Part shown: piece after piece, positions 12,609-24,600 of the stretch
Position numbering within the stretch: position 1 is the stretch's first letter
Layout of the letters: every line of letters begins with the position of its first letter
From: Membranipora membranacea
Taxonomy: Eukaryota > Bryozoa > Gymnolaemata > Cheilostomatida > Membraniporidae
DNA: 64,000 nt
Reading direction: 5' to 3'
Assembly (NCBI GenBank): GCA_914767715.1
Contig: OU612071.1
Coordinates: 124,001 to 188,000, forward strand
Position numbers and translations under genes: made by a program
The notes under the pieces: generated by a model
The model's database searches: none
What the model was told of the DNA's origin: nothing
The model's input: only the letters and a program-made list of their open reading frames with translations

Positions 12609-13600
12609 GATATTGAGGGACTCAATCATCAGGTAATCTCTGCCATGTTAGACTTCTGTGTGCAGCTCATTAGTGGTTAGCTGGTATGTTGGATTTGGAT
12701 GAACAGCAGTTATAGCTGAGGACATATTAGGATATGAATATCCTTTAAAGTTTAAGATTGTACAGATTTGAAGTCTGCGACAGTCCTCTGACTCTATTAA
12801 GAGTTATCCTTTGCTGTAACTGGTGGAGATAACTTATCTATCCATATTTAAAAACGTATCTAGATATGCCGATGTAAGTAATTATGATACATTAGATTGG
12901 ATAATGTTTAGTTTCTGATACCGGATTAGGAAAATATCTTTTGACAGTCTTATTCGTCTCTACATGAAAAGGTCCATAGAAATAAGGATCTACTTAACAA
13001 TGAAATATATCTAATAAAAAACACTTTTATTATATATCTTTTTCTAGCAGGGTAATTTGTACTTTTTTCCCAGGGGATTATTATATTAACACAATGTCCG
13101 CCATGAATTTTATTATTCAACCTTTTCTGTCATAAAAAGATCCATCGCTGATTGCTTTTACTTGTTGCTAGTCTGGTACTGTTAGCTTCCATCTAAAATC
13201 TACAGTAAGATTTTATATCCTGTCAGCTTACTTATAATCTACAGAAATCTCTTATGTGTGACACATATTAACTTTTATTACTAGATGTGAATCTCAAACT
13301 GTGTACAATTTTATCAGGAATTTTTTTTTCTATTTTATTAGTGTTTTACACTACGGTAAATACTATAATTGTACTCACTAATTGAGTATGTGATGTTCTG
13401 CCGCCATCATTGTAAATAGAGGATTAAGTCTGTTGATATTGCTTTTTGTCTTTTTTTTTATCAGATGTGAGTTTTTTATTTTTAGACTGTTGGAGAGAAT
13501 TGAATCTAATAATATTTCAGGTGTTTTTTTATCCATTTACTACACAATCTGTACTCGTTGTTTGGTATACACCCAGTAAGGCATTTCTGATAGTTTATGA
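12609..13600. other. AT-rich intergenic/3' UTR stretch
   Basis: This holds the stomatin 3' UTR and intergenic sequence up to the transposon at 13609. I see no coding exon. Confidence 0.5.
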
Positions 13601-14831
13601 GGTTTAACCATAGACTTAATATACTACCTAGACAGGCCAATAGCATTCAATACTGTCCCACTTAAATAGCACGACATGACGTAATTAGTTTGTGCTGTGA
13701 GCCATAGTTTACTATATACCATTGAATGAAATAATGTGAAGAATCAAGGGACGCCGCGCATGATATCAGCTCTTGTCCGGCCCCTAATTATTTAAACACA
13801 GAGAAAATTTGTGAGTTTATGTAAAAGACCTTTCCGCACGAGATGGTATAAAAAATTGACTCCTTAGGCGAATCCAAAGCGAGAACAGACCTGATAAGTT
13901 ACAATCATTAGCCAATAAATATTGAAACAAATACAGCCGTCTACTCTTAACACTTCTACCACTACTATTTAAATGCACAGAATACCCACAACACAGTATC
14001 ACAAATATTTTGTTGGATGAGCCAGATCAAAGCACCACCACCATCATCATAGATTTTTGCATAAATATTCCTAGTCATGACTGAGCACAACCTGCTCAGC
14101 TTGGATTCCTTGTTAAAAGATTTTACTGCAAATTTTATTGTCGCTTCATGAGGAAGAATAGATCTGTGCTGTAAATTGAGTATGCCAACTCCAGATATGT
14201 ATGTATGATGAAGCTAGGGTAAGTGACATATATATATATATATATAAAGTCTTTGGTAATCTCTCATCCATGAAATAATATAGTAAATCAAGACACGCAG
14301 GGTATAATACCAGCCAAATTATATTAGATCTGTTTTAATTTATGAGATAAAAATTATCAAAACAAATACAGCCCTGTACTTAACCACTTTTATCACTACA
14401 TGACAAAACAGAGGGCTGTTACTGCGGGATTATACTAATTTATGAGGGCACGACCAAGGCTAACGGCTACCACTATTGCTGTTGTGGGCACGACAAAAAT
14501 TAAAAATACTACCACTATCAGCGAGCATTGCAAAGTTAGATATGACTGGTTGCAGTATACGTTAAAATTAATCAAATTAGTAGAGCAATGTAAGCTAACC
14601 ACTTCTTACACCTACTGTCAAAAAAAATATATACTGTGGGATTATACTGAATTTTGCGGATGGGTCAAAGACTAGAAAACTACCACTATCGGTGATTGCT
14701 GCAAAATTTCCAAACGAGACACTATCACTATCAGCGATCGCTGAAAATTAGATATGACTGAGTCACTGAACACAATAAGCCTGCTCAGTTTGGAGCGCTT
14801 ATTGTCAGTGTTTGCTGCGAGTTTGGTTGTT

Positions 14832-15173
14832 TCATGGTGTATTCTGACCAGCGTATATCTCTTCACTTTTAGGGGTTTGTAGATAGTGTTGGAAGGATTG
14901 GAAAATTGTTGGGATAGCATCCTTTTTGAGCAAAGCTCTCCCACCCACACCAGGAGGCCTTCTAAATGTATCTCGTTTCAAATGTTCGCTACATAGAACA
15001 GCATATTTGCGTTTAACGGCCGAAACCCATACCTTTAGTCTCTCCTCGTTATTTCTGGGGAAGGCGTGGAAGCTTAAATTAGGATTTCCTGCCGGGGTAT
15101 TTCCACAGCCGTAGGCAGCACACCAGTTTCTAGATGACTTTTTTAAAAGCATCACAAATGATAACATATACAA
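14832..15173 (-). CDS. THAP-type zinc finger exon of the P-like transposon
   Basis: The translation contains CAAYGCGN, then NLSFHAFPRNNEERLKVWV, SAVKR, and CSEHLKRDTF. These are the C2CH zinc ligands and the spacing of a THAP DNA-binding domain. In P-element transposases THAP is the N-terminal domain that binds subterminal sites. The domain seems complete at about residues 17-70 of this frame, but the downstream leucine-zipper, GTP-binding and RNase H-like parts are not seen. A splice acceptor (TTTAAAAAAGTCATCTAG) may begin the true exon just before NWCAAYGC. It lies wholly between the two long TIRs. Confidence 0.75.
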   Translation of the reverse strand: MYMLSFVMLLKKSSRNWCAAYGCGNTPAGNPNLSFHAFPRNNEERLKVWVSAVKRKYAVLCSEHLKRDTFRRPPGVGGRALLKKDAIPTIFQSFQHYLQTPKSEEIYAGQNTP

Positions 15174-15639
15174 ATAATTATCATTAAACTACAGCTTTTG
15201 ATATGATAAACAGAAATTGTCAAATCAATTTCATAGGAGCATCAGCATGGCCAAGAAAGATTTGCGAGATCACCGATTAAGTCTACTCACACTTTTTGAC
15301 TGCTGTGCCAGTTCTGAGTTAGATATTTCGGGAGTAAATCAGAATTGTCATCTCAAATAGTTTCCCTCCAGCCCCCCCCCCCCCGCCCCATCACTATCGT
15401 TCCACCTTTTTTTTCTTACATTCAAATTTTATCACACCCATCGATTATTATTTACTATGTCTATAGCCTTAAATTTATGTGCATGTATAGAAGGATGTGG
15501 GTATTATTATATGACAATATTTAATTGATTTAGATCTTAGATGGATGGGACAAGCAGAAATTATGCCAAAAAATTCAATCCAATAAAGACGGAAATATGA
15601 CAATGCATACATGAGAGCCACCACTGGGCTGTTTCTTAC

Positions 15640-15771
15640 TTTATCATCTTGTGAAGTGGTAGCAGCAGGATTTTCATCTTGTGAAGATGAGGCAGCAAGA
15701 TTATCATCTTGTGAAGATGAGGCAGCCAGATTATCATCTTGTGAAGACGAGGTAGCAGGCTGTAGGCTCAT
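15640..15771 (-). repeat. 30-bp in-frame repeat encoding SSQDDNLAA
   Basis: About four tandem units (TCATCTTGTGAAGATGAGGC and variants) on the minus strand read (S/T)SQDDNLAA. The frame starts at an ATG at 15771 and runs into a possible donor (AAA|GTAAGA) near 15640. Related single units recur at 15870-15900. It could be a low-complexity N-terminal exon of the transposon protein. Confidence 0.6.
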
Positions 15772-16782
15772 TTAAAAATAGTTTTCCTATAGACTGAGCG
15801 GCGTGGGTATTATATCCAGAACTTCTATGTTTGCCTTGTATCTCGCAACTGATGATAGTAAAATTGCAGCTGGGCTTTCTTGTGAAGATGAGACAGCAGG
15901 CTGCAGGACGCAGGTTCACGTTATATAAATAAATAATCTCAACGAAGTATGAATATTAAAACCAGTAACCACTTTGTTTACATAGTATCTTTCATCTTCT
16001 GTTTCAGTACAGGGCTGTATTTGTTTTGATAATTTGTATCTCATAAATTAAAACAGATCTAATATAATTTGGCTGGTATTATACCCTGCGTGCCTTGATT
16101 TACTATATTATTTCATTGATGAGAGATGACCATAGACTTAATATATATATATATGTGCCACGTACCCTAGCTTCATGATACATACATACATACCTGGAGT
16201 TGGCATACTCAATTTCCAGCACAGATCTATTCTTCCTCATGAAGCGACAAAAAAATTGCAGTAAAAACTTGTAACAAGGAATCCAAGCTGAGCAGGTTGT
16301 GCTCAGTCATGACTAGGAATATTTATGCAAAAATCTATGATGATGGTGGTGGTGCTTTGATCTGGCTCATCCAACAAAATATTTGTGATACTGTGTTGTG
16401 GGTATTCTGTGCATTTGAATAGTAGTGGTAGATGGCTGTATTTGTTTCAGTATTTATTGGCTAATGATTGTAACTTATCAGGTCTGTTCTCGCTCTAGAT
16501 TCGCCTAAGGAGTCAATTTTTATACCATCTCGTGCGGAACGGTCTTTTACACAAACTCACAAATTTTCTCTGTGTTTAAATAATTAGGGGCCGGACAAGA
16601 GCTGATATCATGCGCGGCGTCCCTTGATTTTTCACATTATTTCATTGAATGGTATATAGTAAACTATGCCTCACAGCACAAACTAATTACGTCATGTCGT
16701 GCTATTTAAGTGGGACACATTATGATCAGTGAAGCATAAGCATTGTCCTGTCTAGGTAGTATATTAAGTCTATGGGTTTAAC

Positions 16783-18615
16783 GATATTATGATTGGTTAA
16801 TTATTGCGGTCAGTATATTTGATTGAAGTTTGTTTAGATGTTATGAATATAATTCTGGTCAATAGAGAAAATATTATATCAGTGTTAGTTTCTCCATTTT
16901 TGTACTAAATCTCAGTCAGGTCCTCATCGCTGCCCTAAAAGAGTTCATGACTGTCTTAGCTCTAGTTCTAAATAGAGAGTGATTGAGAATGAAAATTTTT
17001 GGGCCGCCGGCTGAGATGTCCAGTATACACAACATCAAAGCTGAGGTCTTAGATCAATTATTCAGTCATGCCAAAATAAAGGCTTGTGCTAGCATAATGT
17101 GGAGAGAATCACAAAATTCGTGCGATTTGTTTAATGAAGGGTTGATATGTCCTGAAGTGAGAACCTTCTAACAAAAGTCTCACCTGTTTTCAGATCCAGC
17201 TCAGCAGTATTTCTGACCTCACTCTTGATCTTTTGAACTATAGGCTTATAGCAGGCTTGACAAGTCTGCTTACAGCCCTCGGTCCAGTCAGTGTGCTGAT
17301 CCTCCTAACTAAACCATAAACTGAAGTCCTGTCAACACTCTCACAGCTCATCATCAATCATTATCAATAAGGTGGGCTATCCTCCTGCGCCATGGCCCGC
17401 CTCAAAACATTATGTTTGGGTCAAACTAAAACAAAATGCCTCGTATCATTGTATGTTCAAAATTGGTTGCAGAGAGGGATTGAGCGTGTCAAAGATCAAT
17501 GTTGGCATATCATCCCCAAAGCCTTCTCTGCGGTGGTCAATAGACTCAGAATTTTGATGAAAAATTACTCACACAAACACAATTATTACTATTATAATCA
17601 GTAAACTATGAAACGAGGCACAGCTGCACAGCTGCAGAACCCCTACAATTTTGATTGAAAGCAGTCATTATATAACATTATACCCCATCAGTCTACCTTC
17701 AGCTTCCATAAAGTATTATAATTAGAGATGGACAAAAATCTGAATCTCACCAAATGAGGTGAATAGCTCTCTGATACTTTCTCTTACCAATCCCAAAGGA
17801 CTCTATCTCGATAAGTCTGCTCACCACTTGAGCACTAATATTGGTGAGCGCAGAGTGTAAATCTATAAAGTACAGATCAGTCTGGTCACATATCTATAGA
17901 GATGTAGCCGCATGTATCAATAGCAGTGAACTTCTTTAGTATGTTTATTTGTGGATAACATTTCTGTGTTTAAAGACAAACAATTTTTTATCATTGCTGT
18001 CAATTTCATTGGTTTTACCACACAGCACTCATATCTGAGAGACAGACTGGTAGATATTGCTCCTCAGTCAGACTTGACCACAATATTTCAGTTGGTTCCA
18101 ACCGATTCAGATTATTTTTGTTATGAGCAGCTATTTAAATTCTTTATACCACTCAGAATACTGTGTCATTCTGGTTCATTTAAATACTAAATGCAGATAA
18201 TTCTGAATAAAACTGAATAATCATAGTAATAAAAAATCAAAATGAATCAGATTAACAATGATTTAAGGAGGAACTTCTCATCAAGTTAGATAAATAATAT
18301 TTATTTACAGACATCAATGCACACTTAGAGTTTACAGGCGTAACAATATATGGTTAATTCAACTTTCAGACAGACAAAGGAAAAATAATACTAAAGCTTC
18401 TTCTCGTCAAGCTGACAGTGCTGATTCATCTGGGAGCTATTCTCACTACATACATATAATATTATTGGAACTAAAAGTAAACTGTAAATTGCACAAAATT
18501 GTTTATTTTAGGAGGAGTTAACCTTTTACAGGCGATACTATAGGATGCCACATGGATTATATGGAGTAAGCACTGCTGTTGAGATGAGGTCTTTGAAGTG
18601 GCCTCTTCCATCATG
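16783..18615. other. No recognisable gene
   Basis: Only short, motif-free open frames are present on both strands, and no repeats stand out. It separates the P-like element from the 3' end of the large minus-strand gene. Confidence 0.45.
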
Positions 18616-21600
18616 TTACCGGCCTTTACTTCTTCTTTTTTCGGAGATGACAAAATACTGTTCTTTTGTTTCGTCATCAAAACCTGCCGAACATATATGT
18701 ATAAGACATGAGACCAGTCAGGTCTTCTCTTCAGCATATTTTGGAAGCAACCAAATTTATTCATGTAAGGCATTTTGATAACACAATAAACATATTATTA
18801 TTATGTGTCAGACATACATAACTCGCGCACAAATCTATATTATATTTTCATGAAAACTTACCAACCTTTGTTGCACCGTCTTCTCTTATAGGCCTTAGTC
18901 CCGTTTTTGTCTGTTCAAATATTCTTGCGCAACAATTCTTCACGCATCGGAAGTAAGACATCAGCACTATCACCTGTAAGCGCAGAGCTGTCAGTTTTAT
19001 ATCAATAAATCTAAGGTTGTCTAAAGGAGAATTTCAATGAGATTATCATGAGCAACATGAAAACTAATGACATGATCTTATCACACAATGCCAATACCAA
19101 TGCTGGAATTGCTAATTATCAGCAGCAGAAATAGGAGCCACAGCTATGCTGATAGTCCAGCTATTAAATAATTAGCTAAAGTTGAGCAGAGACAGAACTA
19201 AACCAAGTCACAATAAGCAAGGGTGTATGAGGCAGAAAATGCATATGCGTGCGTTTTAATATTTTGCCGGCATCTTTTCCCTTTAATTTTGGAAGCTATC
19301 ATGAAATATTAAACATAGGTTATTGAATAATAGAGATGCCCCAATGCAAGTTAGTGGCATCAAATTACCAACCAGAAAGTATTGTCTGACTTTAAGCAAT
19401 CTATACGGTATTTAGATATCTGAATTTCTGAAAGGTGTTATATCAGTGTGAGCCTGAGTTAGATCTAAAGCTTTAAGAACACATGCTTAAATGCTGAGCC
19501 TACTCGATGTGCAAGCTGAACTTCCAGGACAGTTAGGGTGAGCAAGGAAGCTGTAGTACGCAAAAAATGTCCAACTTGTGACTTATATGTATTACGTTCA
19601 ATGCCGTCGATTGCATAAGTGAAACCTGATACAGGGGTCAGATGCCATGACAATTGCGACGAGGTGAAGGGAAACTTACCTCTGCGCATTTGTTTAGCTG
19701 AAATGTAAGAAATAAAAGGTGTGAGATTTGTGAGTAGGCTTGGTTATAATTTAATCAATGAAGAGTTGGCAGTCTCCAGACAGTGCGACTTAAGGTTTCA
19801 CAAACAAATGCCTCAGTTCAGTGATTGATATGTGGTGTCAAGATGAACTGCTATATATCTTTTGAATATTTGACAAGCTAGATTTGCCATTTTCAATCAA
19901 ATTTCTTCCGATGTTGTATTGAAAATTTATTCAATTCTTTACAAGTTTAGTAACAGACCAATAGCCTCTTGACTTTTTTTGACAGGTTGCAGTTTTTTCT
20001 GTTTATGTAGTACTCTCACATGATATAAGACTTTGTGCGGATTGATCTCATGAATTCTTCTCACCTTTACTGCAGTGCTGACTGACATATCTATCTAAAC
20101 TCTTCTTCTCCTCACCGCGTCGTTCCTCCATCTTTCTTGCTTTTTCCTCTAGAGCTTTTGCTTGTTCATTTTGTCCAAGAACTCTTAGAATGTTACCTCT
20201 TTCTGTCATAAGAGCAGCGTACTCCTCATTACAGGACGATTCTCTGTAAGCCTCTTCCATATAACCTTGCGCTTCAAACAGTGAATCATTTGCCTTCTTC
20301 ACGTCACCATTCTCTTTCTCTATTCCAGCAATAGCCACAAGAACTCGGGCAGCATGCAGATTTGAACGATTTTCATGGTACACCTTTAAGGCCGCCGTGT
20401 AATGCTTGTTTGCTAGCCCCAAATCTCCACCATTGCGCTTTGCCAAGTCACCTCGTGTTTTCTCAAGTCTCCCATAGTCTCCATGAGTCGGCTGATTTGG
20501 ATGAGCTTCGTTGAGTGTCATCTTAGCTGTCTGATACCACTGATCGATATCTTCTGGTTTTTCAGCGTCATCTGTTGTCTCAACGTCACAGTCAAACAAG
20601 ATACTTCTCAGCAGGTCATCCTCTGGAAGCAGCTCAAGTCCAGGTCCCAGGTTACCAGTCGCATGCAGTGCACCTTGAATCAAGCTGATTTCACACTCAA
20701 GACTTTTCCTTCGATCATCATCAGTTATCAGCTTTTTGGTGATGTCTGAGGCAGTGTCAACATATTGCCTATGTCCAAACTTTTCTGCTAGTTCAGTGAG
20801 AATTGCTGCCTTTGTATTGCCGTCAACGTTTTTGTCAATTACCAATTTCAAGCCCAGAGACCGAGACTTTGTGAAGTATTGCTGAGAGATGTCCTTGTTG
20901 CCATTCTTAGCGAAAATTTCACCAATAGCATAGACACAGTGTGCTGCTTCTCTAGAAGGATTGTTAACATATTTAAGTCTGCCTTCCAAACTCAGCCGAT
21001 CGAATCCTTCAATCAAGCCTAGATCACTGCACTTCCCGCCCGTTGCTGCATAGAGAATGAGCTCCTTGAGAACTTTGAACAGCATTTGCAAAGGTTTCAC
21101 TCTATTAGAGAACAGCTGCATTAGAACTTTGGCTGTTTCAAGCAGCACAACAGCCTTTTCCACTGGTGAATTCTTTTCAGTCAAACTGTTCAGGGATATC
21201 TCACGTTGTACAGTAATACTTTCCTCGTGTGATTGTTGAGTCGGATATGAATGTTTCAGAGCTAACTCATACGCTTTCTTAGCATCTTTAAGATTCCCCA
21301 TCCCGTTGTTACACCTTCCCATACCCCTGTAGACCTCAGTTAGCTTGACTCCGTACTCTGTAAGCCTCAGCCTGTCATCATGTAGACGCTGGTACAGCTC
21401 CAGGGCCTGTTCGTAGTTCTTTAACTGGAGATGAGAATGTGCCAGAGTGTAACAAATATTCAGATCATCAGTAGCTACATGGGCTTGAACAACTTTGCTC
21501 CATTGAAGAGAAAAGAAGTCTGCGAGAGAAGAACTCATGGGGTTTTCATTTACCTCCATTTTTGTGGCCTGCTTTACATCTTTTGCTGTCGAAAGGTTAT

Positions 21601-24600
21601 TCATGATGGAAAGGTGATACTGCATATCTAGTATACTCTTGCTTAGGGTGTAGAACTCCTCTGTTGCTATTCTCCAGAGTTTACGACCAACAAAGACAAA
21701 CTTCTCCTCTCCTCCATGTCTAGCCATGATTATATCTGTCTCTGTTTCCTCTGTATTCCCTGTGGTGAACTCATCACGCTTAGCGTCCATGTATAAATAG
21801 CACCTCAGACGTGAGTAGGATGCAACGGCAAGAAGAAACTGAAGTGAGTGTGCGAAACTCCTTTTTGACTCTTTTCTCCATGTTTCCAATGTTCGCCATG
21901 AGTCACGCTCTGAAGAACAGTTGATGATTGCGCTGTCTAAAAGAACAAGTGATGGGAACCGATAGAGTAACGTTTTAGCGTTCAATGTAAATCCTGCCGA
22001 ATAATCATCAAACTGAGGCTGAAATCTGTACCGCTTTATGTCACTGTGCAGCATCTGCAGGCTCACACTTAGTCTGTCAGAGTTTATGTTCTTGTCTATG
22101 GACTTTCTTTTAGCCTCAAAGCTTTTGAGCAGAGTGTCTTTTTTTACATGCGAGTATATAAGAGAGGTGAATCTCAGCATAGCAGTAATATCACCTTTTA
22201 TAGCCTCTTCAGGGTCTGGGTGTTTGAAAGTTTCCTTATATACTTTTCTGAGTGATCTTGGAGTAGTAAGAAACTGATTGGGATGCTCAGAATTTCCTGT
22301 CGGGACATTCCCTGATGTTTTAGTTATCCCATCGATTTGGTAGCCATGATCCCTTCCATCAACATACCATCCTGACAGTTCCTTAATGTCTAGTGAGCTC
22401 AGCTTTGTTTCCCTGAGGGCACCGATGTAGAAATATGTCATGACTGCCAGCCGCTCAAAATACTCAGTGTGACGAGCTTTCTGAATCAGAAAAAGGTACT
22501 CAATATCAGAATAAGGTGTCGCCTCACCTCTACCTAGTGAGCCTATCCCAACCACAGAGAATACACAAGGAGGCTCAGCCTTAATACTCTCTAGAGACTT
22601 CTCAACAACAAGAGCAGCGAATTCCTTCATCTTCTCATTAGAATATTTCACGAGTTGTTCCATTTCTTGGTTTTGATAACGCGGTGTCTTCCTCTCCAGT
22701 TCCGTTATCTGATATTTTAGCTCACTTCTAATTGAGGAGAGTCTGTCATGTAGAGCTTCAACATTCTTGTAGAAGAACTCAGCACTTAAGTTCTCGTCAA
22801 AATAAGTCTGGAGTGCTGCCCAGGCTTTCCTGTTCCATGGATCATCCAGTGACGAACTGAATCTCACAGCAGCTGAGTTGTATAGGGTGAATGCCTGTAT
22901 TATAAATATGATGATATTTCATTTGGTTTTTAAGCAATTCAGAGAAGTTTCCCAATGGAATGGATTGATACAAACTCATTAATTTGTTGATACTAATCAA
23001 AGTGAAGAGCTACAAATCTCCTTCGTCTGTTCTGTCTGTCAGTAAGAGATTGTGAGTGTGAGAGGAAGCTAAGTGTTAATGCTACCTCCAAGAGTAAGTA
23101 TAACACCAAAAGCATCAATATCACCGTCATATTCAAATGATAATTTCTAATTCATGATAGTGTTCCATTCATGACATCACACTCACAACACAAAGATTTC
23201 ACCAACTTCAGGGGGCCATGGTCATTAGGGCATTTCAAATATATTTATATCTCGTGAACCTATAACTATAATTGGTTGAGAAACGTTTTGAAGAATTTTG
23301 TTTCTATAAATATTGCCAGTTTTAGCTGCATACTGAGGCTATTTAAAAGGCGGTGCCGGAACTTTGCCGACCTGCCGACTGCCGACAGGCCTGTTTTTCA
23401 GATATTTCAGTCTTAGCATTTGATTTCCAACCTAAATGCAAAATGCAAGTGCATATGCTAACAGTATGCAAGTGCATATACTAACAGTACCCCCAGCACA
23501 TGTTGGCAACCCATTTAGGGCAGTTAACTGACTGAACTTACCATGTTTCCTTGCTTCTTCCCCCCTTCTTCCTCTCCCTTGTGAAAAATTTTCTTTTTGC
23601 ATGGGGCCGCCATCTTTCTTTGAAATGTTTTGGGAAATGCGCTCTCATTCTCATTTTGAAAAGACAACCCTCATGCTTTTTGAAAGAAACATTGCCTCTT
23701 TATTGTTATTCAATAAAATACAAATGTTGGAATTTTTATCCAGGATGAAAACCAAAGTTGTTGACTCATGGTTTCTAGCTGAAGACCTGTGTGTTGTGCA
23801 GTGGTACGCCACCACTGTATGTTGTATCCTGAACAATGGATTCATTGATCCATCAGTTCAGAAGGCAGGCATCCCAGGATTCCCTGGATGTCTTGAGCAT
23901 GTGAGCATGATTTGGTCAGCAATAAAATCTGATAAACAAGCAAAATCAAACCTTGAGGTAATCTGGTTGGATTTGGCGAATGCCTATGGTTCTGTACCGC
24001 ACAGCATAATTGACCTCGCACTATCACACTTCTGGGTGCCCGACAGGCTAAGGGTTATGGTTGAGTGCTACTATAAAAAGTTCAAAATGCGATTCACTAC
24101 TAAGAACTTTACAACGAGCTGGCAAGAGCTGGCAGTAGGCATCCCTATGGGATGTGCTATATCACCTTTGCTATTCGTTATGGTGATGGAGTTAGTTATG
24201 CGGAATTCACAAGGCAGTGTGAATGGGATCCAAATTGCGAATAACCAGATACTACCGCCGATGAGGGCCTTTATGGATGATATTACAATAATATCACCAG
24301 ATAAGGCCCAGGTTGTAGCTTCAATCGATAGACTGCATGAGTTGATAGAGAGATGTGCGATGCAATTCAAACCTAGCAAGAGCCGGTCCCTGTCCTTGTG
24401 TACTATACCTACTTCATAGGAACAGAGCGTATTCCCACGCTTGCAGAGCAGCCTGTTAAGAGCTTAGGAAGATGGTATAGTTTACCGATCACAGACAGGT
24501 TTCGTGGAAACGAAGTGAAAAAGCAACTCATTACAGGGCTGGATGCGGTTGAAAAATGTGGTCTGTCTGGTAAATACAAAGCCTGGATTCTCAACTTTGC

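Larger units (their letters stand above)
13609..16774. mobile_element. P-like DNA transposon with about 770-bp TIRs and THAP exon
   Basis: Positions 13609-14381 and about 16007-16774 are long inverted copies of each other, starting CATAGACTTAATATACTACC. The flanks are an identical 8-bp duplication, GGTTTAAC (13601-13608, 16775-16782). The interior contains a minus-strand THAP zinc-finger segment and a Ser/Gln/Asp repeat-rich open frame, but no recognisable catalytic transposase domain. A THAP domain, 8-bp duplication and CA termini together fit the P-element superfamily; hAT also makes 8-bp duplications. A second copy of the terminal CCATAGACTTAATATA motif sits at 16131-16146. The element appears non-autonomous or internally deleted. 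Confidence 0.85.

Noticed and set aside
14672-14950. 92-residue minus-strand frame next to the THAP exon as a separate gene
   Set aside because: It overlaps the THAP exon in another frame and has no recognisable motif. It may be downstream element sequence only.
20483-22277. Plus-strand open frames across the nucleotidyltransferase exon
   Set aside because: They are antisense shadows of the 2.8-kb minus-strand coding exon.
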